DNA from: Microcoleus sp. GA_180221_E-2-1-MAG-45_12
GTDB taxonomy: Bacteria > Cyanobacteriota > Cyanobacteriia > Cyanobacteriales > JAAUUE01
Reading direction: 5' to 3'
Assembly: GCA_020692245.1 (NCBI GenBank)
Contig: JAIMKT010000019.1
Coordinates: 10,659-55,511 of the forward strand
Length of the DNA stretch: 44,853 nucleotides
Shown: positions 33,130-41,619 of the stretch, piece after piece
How the letters are laid out: every line of letters starts with the position of its first letter
Numbering within the stretch: position 1 is the stretch's first letter
The notes under the pieces: model-generated
What the model saw: only the letters and a program-made list of their open reading frames with translations
The model's database searches: none
Told to the model about the DNA's origin: nothing
Position numbers and translations under genes: made by a program

Positions 33130-33915
33130 ATGATCGATCGCAACCAAGAAACCTATCAAACTCCCAGTCTTGTTCGGCACTACACCCAATTAAACAAGCT
33201 CCAACCCGCAGAACAGACAATTTTGGAACTCTTGCGAGACCAACTCCCGACCATGAGAATGTTAGATATTGGCATTGGTGGCGGCAGAACAACTCAGCAC
33301 TTTTCCCCTTTAGCTGGAGAGTATACGGGGATAGATTATTCTCCCCAAATGATTGCCGCCTGTCAGCAACGATTTGCCCGATCGCCCCAAACCATGGCTC
33401 TAGAGGTGATGGATGCCAGAAACATGCACCAGTTTGCGGATAATTCCTTTGATTTTATTTTGTTTAGCTTCAATGGGATTGATTATGTGTCGGGGAGCGA
33501 TCGATTAAAAATCCTCTCAGAAGTCGCTAGGGTTGGCAAAACTGGCTGTTACTTTTATTTTTCTAGTCACAATCTTCAAGGCATAGCAGCAGAGTTTAAT
33601 TGGCGCACCAAGTTAAGTTTAAATCTTCTAAAGACCTATGTTAATTTAGTGATGCTGGGCTTATTAAATATATTCAACTTAGAAACTACTCGCAAACAAC
33701 TAGAAACCGCTGATTATTTAATCATTAAAGATGAGTCCCATAACTTCCGGCTACAAACTTATTACATCCGTCCCCAAGCCCAAATCCAACAGTTAGAACC
33801 TAGTTTTGAAGAGATTAAAATCTACTCATGGCAAACTGGTTTAGAAATTACTAATCTTCAAGAGTTATCGACAAATTTTGATATGTGGTTTTATTATCTT
33901 TGTATAGTTAAATAG
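33130..33915 (+). CDS. Class I SAM-dependent methyltransferase, copy 1
   Basis: A 261-residue protein with motif I MRMLDIGIGGGRTTQHFSPL (about 42-61), the acidic motif II YTGIDYSPQMIAACQQRFA, and NSFDFILFSFNGIDYV (motif IV). It starts at the base after the cruA stop codon, so the two are almost surely translated from one message. Acceptor specificity cannot be read from the sequence. Tight coupling to a carotenoid cyclase gene suggests, but does not show, a lipid or carotenoid-related substrate. The C-terminal half (QTYYIRPQAQIQQLEPSFEE) is family-variable. Confidence 0.9.
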   Translation: MIDRNQETYQTPSLVRHYTQLNKLQPAEQTILELLRDQLPTMRMLDIGIGGGRTTQHFSPLAGEYTGIDYSPQMIAACQQRFARSPQTMALEVMDARNMHQFADNSFDFILFSFNGIDYVSGSDRLKILSEVARVGKTGCYFYFSSHNLQGIAAEFNWRTKLSLNLLKTYVNLVMLGLLNIFNLETTRKQLETADYLIIKDESHNFRLQTYYIRPQAQIQQLEPSFEEIKIYSWQTGLEITNLQELSTNFDMWFYYLCIVK

Positions 33916-33951
33916 GTTAAACAAATTAAACAAATTAAATGAATTAAATAG

Positions 33952-34404
33952 TTAATTCTTAATCCCAGTCGCAGCAATTCCTCGGATAAATTGGCGTTGC
34001 CCAATAATAAATAAAACTACGATCGGAAGCGTGGCGATCGCTACCCCCGCCATGAGTAATTGCCAATTATTTGTAAACTGTTCCTGCAACTCTGCTAGAG
34101 CTAATTGGACTGTGCGTAATTCTGGGCGAGTCGTAAAAACTAGGGGCTTAAATAAATCATTCCATTCCGCAATAAAAGTAAATAAAAATAATGTCACCAA
34201 GGCGGGACGAGCCAAGGGCAGAATAACATGCCAGAGAATTTGCCACGGTGTTGCTCCATCAAGGGCAGCAGCATCTTCTAGCTCAATGGGGATAGTTTGG
34301 AAATATTGACGCATGAGAAATATGCCAAAACCATTAGCCGCCGTGGGGAGAATTAACGCCCAGTAAGTATTAATCATCCCGCCCCATTTTAATACCAAAA
34401 AAAT
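33952..34404 (-). pseudogene. Truncated sugar-type ABC transporter permease (C-terminal half)
   Basis: This is the 3' part of the permease gene found complete at 37449-38333, cut at the duplication junction. It retains residues from about 145 ([20 protein letters not shown]) through the EAA loop ([20 protein letters not shown]) to the C-terminus, but lacks the first three membrane spans. Upstream of the break the frame hits TGA after two foreign codons. A TTG at 34398 could still start a 148-residue fragment, which is unlikely to be functional. It lies tail-to-tail with methyltransferase copy 1. Confidence 0.92.
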
Positions 34405-34487
34405 AGGAGATCATGCAATAATGGTAATTATAGATATATATTTTTTTAATCTTCAAGATTTCCTAAATTAAGAGCGATCGCCGTCCC

Positions 34488-36626
34488 ATGCAAGAAATCC
34501 TATACCTAGAAATTCCCACCCCTCATACTTCTCAAGTGATCCAGTGGCTCCAGCAGCATTGGCAACCCAGCCATGGGGAAATTAAGCCTAGTCCAGAGGG
34601 AGTCCAGTGGTATGCAGCCTCCACATCTCAGGAGCGATCGTCCCTAGGAGCAAGCAATCTAGGAGATATTAATATTTTTCTGTGGTCATTGCAGAGGACT
34701 ACCTACCTGAAGGCGTTTCGCTACCAAGCCCAACCCCTTCCCCAAGAATCTGTCCTGCTTGTCCAACTCCAACGGCAACTAAGGATTACTTTCCCGCCCC
34801 AGTATCCAGAGCCGCCCTCGATCGATCCTCAAGTTTCCATCTTCACTGCCCTCGCACCCTACTACCCCGAAACCGTTAAATTTTTCCAAAAAATCCCCAA
34901 GGGAGAAGCAGACCTGAACCGAGTTTATTGGTGGGAGCAGCGCTGGCGGGAAGGAGTCCGCAATCCCCAAACCCCGAAGCAGGTCTTATTTGCTGATCAT
35001 GCAAAAAGTAGTTCTGGTGATCCAGAGTCACCCAGTTATGATTTGGTTTACCTAGGGGGAGCCTTGGGCGTGATCCATGCCGCAGTGATGGCTCGGTTGG
35101 GCTACAAGGTACTGCTGGTGGAGCGGTTAGGCTTTGGCAGAATGAACCGGGAATGGAATATTTCTAGAGATGAATTCCAGAGTTTAATTGATCTAGGTTT
35201 GTTTACACCAAGCCAGTTTGCCAGCGTGATTGCCAAGGAATATCTAGATGGGTTTAATAAATTTTTTGATGCCAACAATCCCCCCAGTCTAAAATCCCCA
35301 ATTCTCCATACTCCCAAGGTGTTAAATATTTGCATCGATGCGGAAAAGCTCCTCAACCTCTGTGGGGAAAAACTGCGGGCAGCCGGGGGCGAAATTTGGG
35401 ATGAGACGGAATTTATTTCTGCCAATATCGCCGTCGATCGAGCCACCCTTTCCCTCACCCATTTACCGACTAAAACCCCAAAAACCGTAACTACCAGATT
35501 AATTGTGGATGCCATGGGAACCGCTTCCCCGATCGCTTGGCAGTTGAACGGCGGACGAGCCTTTGATAGTGTGTGTCCGACGGTGGGCGGGGTGGTGAGC
35601 AAGGGGTTTGATCCTGAAGTTTGGGATCTCGACTACGGCGATGTCTTAAATAGTCATGGGGACATTTCCCGTGGCAGGCAGCTAATTTGGGAACTCTTCC
35701 CCGGTGCGGATGGCGAAATTACCATCTATCTATTCCACTACCATCAGGTGAATGCCACTAACCCCGGTTCCCTGCTGGAAATGTATGAAGACTTTTTTAC
35801 CATCCTGCCAGAATATCGGCGTTGTGATATGGAAAAACTGGAGTGGCGGAAGGCAACTTTTGGTTATATTCCGGGACATTTTAGCGTGGGGAGTCGCGAT
35901 CGAACCGTGGCTTTCGATCGATTAATTGCCATTGGGGATGCGGCTTCTTTGCAATCTCCCCTCGTGTTTACGGGCTTCGGCTCCCTAGTGCGGAATTTAG
36001 GCAGGTTAACCCATCTTTTAGATACTGCCCTCAAGCACGATCTCCTCAAGGCAGAGAACCTGAATCAAATCCGGGCTTACCAGAGCAATACTGCTGTCAC
36101 TTGGCTCTTTTCTAAGGGGATGATGGTACCGACGGGGGCGAGTCTCCCACCCCAGAGAATTAATTCTATGCTGAATACCTTTTTTGGGATTTTAGCCGAC
36201 GAACCCGCCTCGATCGCCGATACCTTCATCAAAGACCGCACTAACTGGCTCACCTTCAACCGTCTTGCCATCAAAGCTGCCCTCAGAAACCCCGGTCTGC
36301 TCATCTGGATTTGGCAGTTGGCAGGATTTAAGGATATTCTCCGGTGGCTGGGTAGCTATGTAGATTTTACTGTCACCGCTTTTATTGGTTGGTTACTGGC
36401 GGGTTGGGTTCCCCAGCTTTTCCAAAAATATCAATCTTGGCTAGAATCCAAATTTCCAGCTCTGTGGCTCCGGTGTTTGGCGCAAACCTATGCTTGGAAG
36501 CATGGCTTAGGGAAAAATCAAAAACTTAAAGTTACTGGGGAAATTCTTAAGTCTCCCATGAAAAACTCGCTCCCGGTCGATCGTCCCCTCGTGGCTCCCC
36601 TGCCGCCCCAGAAAACTAATAATTAA
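34488..36626 (+). CDS. cruA: Lycopene cyclase CruA-type FAD-dependent protein, copy 2
   Basis: Protein identical, residue for residue, to the 30991-33129 product (712 aa), with the same 83-bp leader including the GCGATCGC just before the ATG. What lies upstream differs: copy 1 follows the intergenic DNA after the 29890-30810 gene, whereas copy 2 follows the broken 5' edge of a permease fragment. Any promoter element more than 83 bp upstream has therefore been replaced. If the duplication is real, gene dosage is doubled and the paralog has had no time to diverge. Confidence 0.88.
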   Translation: MQEILYLEIPTPHTSQVIQWLQQHWQPSHGEIKPSPEGVQWYAASTSQERSSLGASNLGDINIFLWSLQRTTYLKAFRYQAQPLPQESVLLVQLQRQLRITFPPQYPEPPSIDPQVSIFTALAPYYPETVKFFQKIPKGEADLNRVYWWEQRWREGVRNPQTPKQVLFADHAKSSSGDPESPSYDLVYLGGALGVIHAAVMARLGYKVLLVERLGFGRMNREWNISRDEFQSLIDLGLFTPSQFASVIAKEYLDGFNKFFDANNPPSLKSPILHTPKVLNICIDAEKLLNLCGEKLRAAGGEIWDETEFISANIAVDRATLSLTHLPTKTPKTVTTRLIVDAMGTASPIAWQLNGGRAFDSVCPTVGGVVSKGFDPEVWDLDYGDVLNSHGDISRGRQLIWELFPGADGEITIYLFHYHQVNATNPGSLLEMYEDFFTILPEYRRCDMEKLEWRKATFGYIPGHFSVGSRDRTVAFDRLIAIGDAASLQSPLVFTGFGSLVRNLGRLTHLLDTALKHDLLKAENLNQIRAYQSNTAVTWLFSKGMMVPTGASLPPQRINSMLNTFFGILADEPASIADTFIKDRTNWLTFNRLAIKAALRNPGLLIWIWQLAGFKDILRWLGSYVDFTVTAFIGWLLAGWVPQLFQKYQSWLESKFPALWLRCLAQTYAWKHGLGKNQKLKVTGEILKSPMKNSLPVDRPLVAPLPPQKTNN

Positions 36627-37412
36627 ATGATCGATCGCAACCAAGAAACCTATCAAACTCCCAGTCTTGTTCGGCACTACACCCAATTAAACAAGCTCCA
36701 ACCCGCAGAACAGACAATTTTGGAACTCTTGCGAGACCAACTCCCGACCATGAGAATGTTAGATATTGGCATTGGTGGCGGCAGAACAACTCAGCACTTT
36801 TCCCCTTTAGCTGGAGAGTATACGGGGATAGATTATTCTCCCCAAATGATTGCCGCCTGTCAGCAACGATTTGCCCGATCGCCCCAAACCATGGCTCTAG
36901 AGGTGATGGATGCCAGAAACATGCACCAGTTTGCGGATAATTCCTTTGATTTTATTTTGTTTAGCTTCAATGGGATTGATTATGTGTCGGGGAGCGATCG
37001 ATTAAAAATCCTCTCAGAAGTCGCTAGGGTTGGCAAAACTGGCTGTTACTTTTATTTTTCTAGTCACAATCTTCAAGGCATAGCAGCAGAGTTTAATTGG
37101 CGCACCAAGTTAAGTTTAAATCTTCTAAAGACCTATGTTAATTTAGTGATGCTGGGCTTATTAAATATATTCAACTTAGAAACTACTCGCAAACAACTAG
37201 AAACCGCTGATTATTTAATCATTAAAGATGAGTCCCATAACTTCCGGCTACAAACTTATTACATCCGTCCCCAAGCCCAAATCCAACAGTTAGAACCTAG
37301 TTTTGAAGAGATTAAAATCTACTCATGGCAAACTGGTTTAGAAATTACTAATCTTCAAGAGTTATCGACAAATTTTGATATGTGGTTTTATTATCTTTGT
37401 ATAGTTAAATAG
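36627..37412 (+). CDS. Class I SAM-dependent methyltransferase, copy 2
   Basis: Identical to the 261-residue product of 33130-33915, again abutting the cruA stop with no gap. Motif I (MLDIGIGGGRTT) and the acidic loop (GIDYSP) are intact. It is convergent with the complete permease gene. The 36-bp gap between them consists of AAACAAATT and AATGAATT-type words and has no clear terminator. Confidence 0.9.
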   Translation: MIDRNQETYQTPSLVRHYTQLNKLQPAEQTILELLRDQLPTMRMLDIGIGGGRTTQHFSPLAGEYTGIDYSPQMIAACQQRFARSPQTMALEVMDARNMHQFADNSFDFILFSFNGIDYVSGSDRLKILSEVARVGKTGCYFYFSSHNLQGIAAEFNWRTKLSLNLLKTYVNLVMLGLLNIFNLETTRKQLETADYLIIKDESHNFRLQTYYIRPQAQIQQLEPSFEEIKIYSWQTGLEITNLQELSTNFDMWFYYLCIVK

Positions 37413-37448
37413 GTTAAACAAATTAAACAAATTAAATGAATTAAATAG

Positions 37449-38333
37449 TTAATTCTTAATCCCAGTCGCAGCAATTCCTCGGATAAATTGGCGTTGCCCA
37501 ATAATAAATAAAACTACGATCGGAAGCGTGGCGATCGCTACCCCCGCCATGAGTAATTGCCAATTATTTGTAAACTGTTCCTGCAACTCTGCTAGAGCTA
37601 ATTGGACTGTGCGTAATTCTGGGCGAGTCGTAAAAACTAGGGGCTTAAATAAATCATTCCATTCCGCAATAAAAGTAAATAAAAATAATGTCACCAAGGC
37701 GGGACGAGCCAAGGGCAGAATAACATGCCAGAGAATTTGCCACGGTGTTGCTCCATCAAGGGCAGCAGCATCTTCTAGCTCAATGGGGATAGTTTGGAAA
37801 TATTGACGCATGAGAAATATGCCAAAACCATTAGCCGCCGTGGGGAGAATTAACGCCCAGTAAGTATTAATCATCCCGCCCCATTTTAATACCAAAAAAA
37901 TCGGAATTACTAATAGTTGAAAAGGAATAATTAGGGTGGCAATTATCAATAGTAATAGAAGTTTTCTGCCGGGAAATTGTAATCTGGCGAGGGCATAACC
38001 AGCTAGGGATGAGGTGATTATTTGGAGGGCTGTTACTGCCAAAGCAACTAGGGTAGAGTTGCCAAAAGCAAGGAGAAATTTCCCCCGACTCCAAGCCTCT
38101 TCATAGTTTGCCCAAGTAAAACCGCCTTCTAGGTTGGTGAAGGAAAAATATAGGGGGACTAATAAAGGTAGAAGAACAATTAATACACCTAGAAATAACA
38201 GCAGGATAGAGAAGATCGATCGATCCCCCAACATCACACCCCCTAAAACCTGTCGCCCAGAGTTAGCTTGTGAATTATGAGAAGTGCTTAAATTACTAGA
38301 TAGCTTATTTGGTGAATTTTGATTCATAGCCAT
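37449..38333 (-). CDS. Sugar-type ABC transporter permease (MalG-like)
   Basis: A 294-residue inner-membrane protein with six predicted spans. Residues 1-40 are a polar N-terminus rich in Ser and Asn. The EAA loop that contacts the ATPase is visible ([20 protein letters not shown], with [10 protein letters not shown] following; about 184-213). This is the MalG/CUT1 type that pairs with a MalF-like permease, a binding protein and an ATPase to import oligosaccharides. None of those partners is in the window, and the neighbouring rph gene is divergent, so it must work with components encoded elsewhere. Start ATG at 38333; an alternative Met is two codons in. Confidence 0.92.
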   Translation of the reverse strand: MAMNQNSPNKLSSNLSTSHNSQANSGRQVLGGVMLGDRSIFSILLLFLGVLIVLLPLLVPLYFSFTNLEGGFTWANYEEAWSRGKFLLAFGNSTLVALAVTALQIITSSLAGYALARLQFPGRKLLLLLIIATLIIPFQLLVIPIFLVLKWGGMINTYWALILPTAANGFGIFLMRQYFQTIPIELEDAAALDGATPWQILWHVILPLARPALVTLFLFTFIAEWNDLFKPLVFTTRPELRTVQLALAELQEQFTNNWQLLMAGVAIATLPIVVLFIIGQRQFIRGIAATGIKN

Positions 38334-38468
38334 TGATTAACCTGTTCTTGAGATAGATTCATAATCTCCGCTACCTGTTGCTGAGAAATCTTCTACTTAA
38401 TAATTGGTGATTTTCTCCATCCATTCAGTACCTAGTGTATCCTGAGAAAAACACTTGAGGAGAGAATT

Positions 38469-39191
38469 ATGGGTTGGCAGCGATCGCACGGCAGAAAATT
38501 TAATCAGCTTCGTCCCCTGAGTTTTGTCCGCAGTTTTACCCGCTTTGCTACTGGTTCCGTGTTAGCTAAGTGTGGTGATACTCAAGTTCTTTGTACTGTA
38601 AGTATCAGTCCGGGAGTACCTAGATTCCTCGAAGGACAGGGACAGGGATGGCTAACGGCAGAATACCGAATGCTCCCCGGTGCTACCCCTCAGAGACACC
38701 CACGGGAATGGCAAAAACTTTCTGGCAGAACTCAAGAAATTCAGCGTTTGGTGGGGCGGAGTCTCCGGGCTGCTCTAGACATGAAGCTCTTAGGAGAAAG
38801 AACAATCACCATTGATGCAGATGTGCTGCAAGCTGATGCTGGCACGAGGACTACGGCGATTAACGGCGGTTTTGTGGCTTTGGGGGAAGCGATCGAGCAA
38901 CTTTTAGCCAGGGGTGAACTGGAGCGATCGCCGATCGTTCATCAAATTGGGGCTGTTTCCGTGGGCTTATTAGAAAATGAACCTTTTTTAGATTTAGATT
39001 ATCCTGAAGATGTGGGTGCAGAGGTAGATCTCAATGTGGTCATGAACGAGGAATTACAGTTAATTGAAGTGCAAGGTACTGCCGAACACCAAAGTTTTAG
39101 CCGTCAGCAACTTAATGAAATGCTGGATCTAGCCGAAGTTGGTATTAAAGAAATATTTGACTTGCAAAAGAAAGCCCTGATTTCTTCCTGA
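38469..39191 (+). CDS. rph: Ribonuclease PH
   Basis: Phosphorolytic 3'-5' exoribonuclease that trims tRNA precursors and forms a hexamer. The 240 residues contain [75 protein letters not shown] and [20 protein letters not shown], which are diagnostic of the family. GAGGAGA lies five bases before the ATG. It is divergent from the permease gene; a 135-bp gap separates the two start codons. Confidence 0.97.
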   Translation: MGWQRSHGRKFNQLRPLSFVRSFTRFATGSVLAKCGDTQVLCTVSISPGVPRFLEGQGQGWLTAEYRMLPGATPQRHPREWQKLSGRTQEIQRLVGRSLRAALDMKLLGERTITIDADVLQADAGTRTTAINGGFVALGEAIEQLLARGELERSPIVHQIGAVSVGLLENEPFLDLDYPEDVGAEVDLNVVMNEELQLIEVQGTAEHQSFSRQQLNEMLDLAEVGIKEIFDLQKKALISS

Positions 39192-39254
39192 AACTTTGGT
39201 AAATAGAAATAATATCAAACCTTCTATTTATTTTATTAAATTTTATTTATATCT

Positions 39255-41057
39255 ATGCCAGAAATCATCAAGAATACTTGGCAACATCTCCAGAAAAATG
39301 CCAGAGCAAAATTAGCATTGATCATGTTAGTTATTGCTCTCATCGGTCTGCCTGTAGTGAATGACTACGGGATCACTGTAGATGAAGGCACAGAAATTTC
39401 TATGGTACGCCGCAATCTAGAATGGGTCGCCAATGGCACGCCAATTCCGGGTGATTTAAAATATTTTGGGACGGCTTTTAATGTTTTCTCAGAAACAATT
39501 TTTCAAGCAAAAGAATTTGTAGTTAATGGCTTTTCTTTTAAGAGTCTAGATTATGCACAACAGCTAAATAGTGAAGCAAGTAGGCTCCAAGCTCTGAAGG
39601 ATCGAGTGATCGTCAAACATTATGTAACTTTTATTTTTTCGGGAATTACCTACCTCGCAGTAGCTGGGATCGTAAGTATTTTTTGTGGGGTAGAGTATGC
39701 ATGGTTAGGAGCTTTGAGTTTAGCAGTGATGCCAATTCATTGGGGGCATAGTTTCTTTAATCCCAAAGATACTCCCTTTGCAGCCATGTTTACTCTCTCT
39801 AGTTTAATGGGAGCTTATTTAATTAATTATTATCTAGGCAACAATCAGGATAGTAATAATCAGGAAGAAAATAATCGGGACGATCGAGCTTATCCAAACA
39901 ATTCAAAGCCCACAGAGTATCCAGATCATCCAAATCCTCTCGGTAATCTAAATCAGCAAAAAATCAAGCTAGGTAATAATCAAGCTACTACCTATACTAT
40001 TTTTTATGGAATTCTTCTAGGCTTAAGTTCTGGGGTGAGAATTGGAGCTTTTTTGATTTTATTTTTCTTTTTGATTACTTACTTAATTCTCTGGTGGGAA
40101 CGGGGTAGAGATAAGGAATCATTAGTTAATTTTGCTGGGTTATATCTAGCTCTGGGTATTACTTGGGCGATCGTTCATGCCATTTTTTATCCGGGGTTTT
40201 GGGGTAATCCGATCGCTGGCTTTTTTGAAACCTTAAATTATCTATCTAACCATAGCCTCAAGATTACGGTTCTATTCAAGGGCTGGAATTTTCCGATCCA
40301 AAAAATATCAAGATGGTATTTGCCTACGTGGATTTTTATGGCAGTGCCTGTAATATTTAACTTTGGATTTCTAGTCGGTTCAACGTGGATTATTGCTCGG
40401 TATCGGCAGCTTTCTATCTTACAAAAATCCTGTGCTATGCTCCTCTGGTGGCAAATATTACTCCTGCCTCTATTTGCTGTAGTTAGAAGAACTCCTGTAT
40501 ACGATGGAATGCGGCATTTTCTATTCATTACACCGGGATTAGTAGCCTTTACAGTAATAGCAATTGTTTGGTTATATCAGGGATTAAATAAATTTAGTAG
40601 CAAAAATTATCAACGTTTTAGTAGCAAAAATTATCAACGTTTTTTAGTAGGGCTAGTAACAGCCATATATTTAGCAATCATGATAGACATGGTGAGTTTA
40701 CATCCTTACCAGTATGCCTATGTGAATCGAGTTGCCGGCGGAATTCAGGCGACCCCAGACCAGTTTGATCTAGAAATTCTCGGCTTGAGCCTGCGGGAGG
40801 GGATGGAATGGTTAAATGAAAATGGAACTTCTAGTAGTAAGGTATTAATAGGCGGATTACCAAATTCAGCCAAATTATATGCTGCTCCCAGATTTCAAAT
40901 ATTTTCTGTTGAAGATAGTCAGGCAAATTTTGATAAACCTTTTTATTATCTAAGTTGGCTGCGTTGGGGACAGCAGTATGAATTTTCAGAATGTCCGATC
41001 GTCCATCAAGTAACCCGGCAAGGGGTATCTTTTGCGGTAATTCGTGAGTGTAAATAG
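39255..41057 (+). CDS. Multi-span membrane glycosyltransferase (GT-C/PMT-like)
   Basis: A 600-residue integral membrane protein with roughly ten spans. The first periplasmic loop has DYGITVDEGTEISMVRRNLE, whose Asp-Glu pair matches the catalytic position of GT-C enzymes such as ArnT and protein O-mannosyltransferases. HSFFNPKDTPFAAMFTLSSL is also typical (the PKDTPF motif). A hydrophilic, Asn-rich insert at about residues 195-245 and a duplicated SSKNYQRF at about 447-462 look like later expansions. These enzymes use polyprenyl-phosphate sugars; the acceptor here is unknown. It lies 63 bp after rph and 33 bp before the next gene on the same strand. Confidence 0.8.
   Translation: MPEIIKNTWQHLQKNARAKLALIMLVIALIGLPVVNDYGITVDEGTEISMVRRNLEWVANGTPIPGDLKYFGTAFNVFSETIFQAKEFVVNGFSFKSLDYAQQLNSEASRLQALKDRVIVKHYVTFIFSGITYLAVAGIVSIFCGVEYAWLGALSLAVMPIHWGHSFFNPKDTPFAAMFTLSSLMGAYLINYYLGNNQDSNNQEENNRDDRAYPNNSKPTEYPDHPNPLGNLNQQKIKLGNNQATTYTIFYGILLGLSSGVRIGAFLILFFFLITYLILWWERGRDKESLVNFAGLYLALGITWAIVHAIFYPGFWGNPIAGFFETLNYLSNHSLKITVLFKGWNFPIQKISRWYLPTWIFMAVPVIFNFGFLVGSTWIIARYRQLSILQKSCAMLLWWQILLLPLFAVVRRTPVYDGMRHFLFITPGLVAFTVIAIVWLYQGLNKFSSKNYQRFSSKNYQRFLVGLVTAIYLAIMIDMVSLHPYQYAYVNRVAGGIQATPDQFDLEILGLSLREGMEWLNENGTSSSKVLIGGLPNSAKLYAAPRFQIFSVEDSQANFDKPFYYLSWLRWGQQYEFSECPIVHQVTRQGVSFAVIRECK
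40593..40640 (+). repeat. 24-bp in-frame tandem duplication in the membrane glycosyltransferase
   Basis: A 24-bp unit beginning TTTAGTAGCAAAAATTATCA occurs twice head to tail (40593-40616 and 40617-40640), adding one FSSKNYQR segment to a cytoplasmic-side loop without shifting the frame. Confidence 0.92.
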
Positions 41058-41090
41058 TGTACATTAGGTAATGTAAATTAATATTGAAGT

Positions 41091-41597
41091 ATGAATTATT
41101 TAATTGCTGTTCTGAGCGATCGCATCCAAGCAGAAGAGGCTTACACAGCTTTGGAAACGGCTGGATTAACCACTAGGCAAGTCAGTATTCTGGGCAGGGG
41201 CTATAAAAGTGCCGATGAATTTGGTCTCATTGATCCTAAGCTGCAAGCCCAACAGCAGGCTCAACGGATGATTTACTGGTTAGCTCCCTTTGGCTTTATT
41301 GCCGGATTTGGTTTTAATGTTGTTACCGGGCTAGATACTTTTCCTTGGGCAGGAACCTTGGGTAATCAGATCATTGGCGGTATTTTTGGGTCGATCGCTG
41401 GGATGATGGGCGGTTTCTTCGTTGGCGGTGGCGTGGGCTTGGTGGGCAGTGGTGATGCTCTACCCTATCGAAATCGTCTTGATGCGGGTAAGTATTTAAT
41501 CGTTGTCCAAGGGACGGATAGTTTAACTAGTCAAGCTACTAAGGTTTTGAAAAAGTTTAATCCCGAAAGCATCCAAGGCTACCAAGAAGAAGGTTAA
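41091..41597 (+). CDS. GSP17M-like membrane protein, conserved in cyanobacteria
   Basis: A 168-residue protein. Residues 1-60 form a small alpha/beta unit (YLIAVLSDRIQAEEAYTALE, TTRQVSILGRGYKS), like the start of general-stress-protein 17M or DUF1269 proteins. A glycine-rich hydrophobic hairpin follows at about 65-120 (WLAPFGFIAGFGFNVV; GGIFGSIAGMMGGFFVGGGV). The end (AGKYLIVVQGTDSLTSQATK) is soluble. This is the build of small stress-associated membrane proteins, but no function is known. It probably shares a transcript with the glycosyltransferase upstream (33 bp) and the S4 gene downstream (22 bp). Confidence 0.75.
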   Translation: MNYLIAVLSDRIQAEEAYTALETAGLTTRQVSILGRGYKSADEFGLIDPKLQAQQQAQRMIYWLAPFGFIAGFGFNVVTGLDTFPWAGTLGNQIIGGIFGSIAGMMGGFFVGGGVGLVGSGDALPYRNRLDAGKYLIVVQGTDSLTSQATKVLKKFNPESIQGYQEEG

Positions 41598-41619
41598 AAA
41601 TCATTGTTTATGTTACCTT

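Larger units (their letters stand above)
30908..34404. repeat. 3497-bp tandem direct duplication, unit 1
   Basis: Unit 1 runs from AGGAGATCATGC (30908) to CCAAAAAAAT (34404) and is followed directly by unit 2. It contains an 83-bp leader, the cruA-type gene, the methyltransferase gene and the 3' part of an ABC permease gene. Every coordinate inside differs from unit 2 by exactly 3497. All reading frames that I compared on both strands translate identically, so no substitution or indel was detected. Confidence 0.95.
34405..37901. repeat. 3497-bp tandem direct duplication, unit 2
   Basis: Unit 2 starts at AGGAGATC (34405), directly after the end of unit 1, and ends at T37901, where the full permease continues with CGGAATTAC. 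The only base shared by the left flank of unit 1 and the right end of unit 2 at the junction is a single T, so the duplication was not templated by a visible homology. Confidence 0.95.

Noticed and set aside
30908..37901. Composite transposon as the cause of the duplication
   Set aside because: No terminal inverted repeats, transposase gene or target duplication is found at either border or at the junction.
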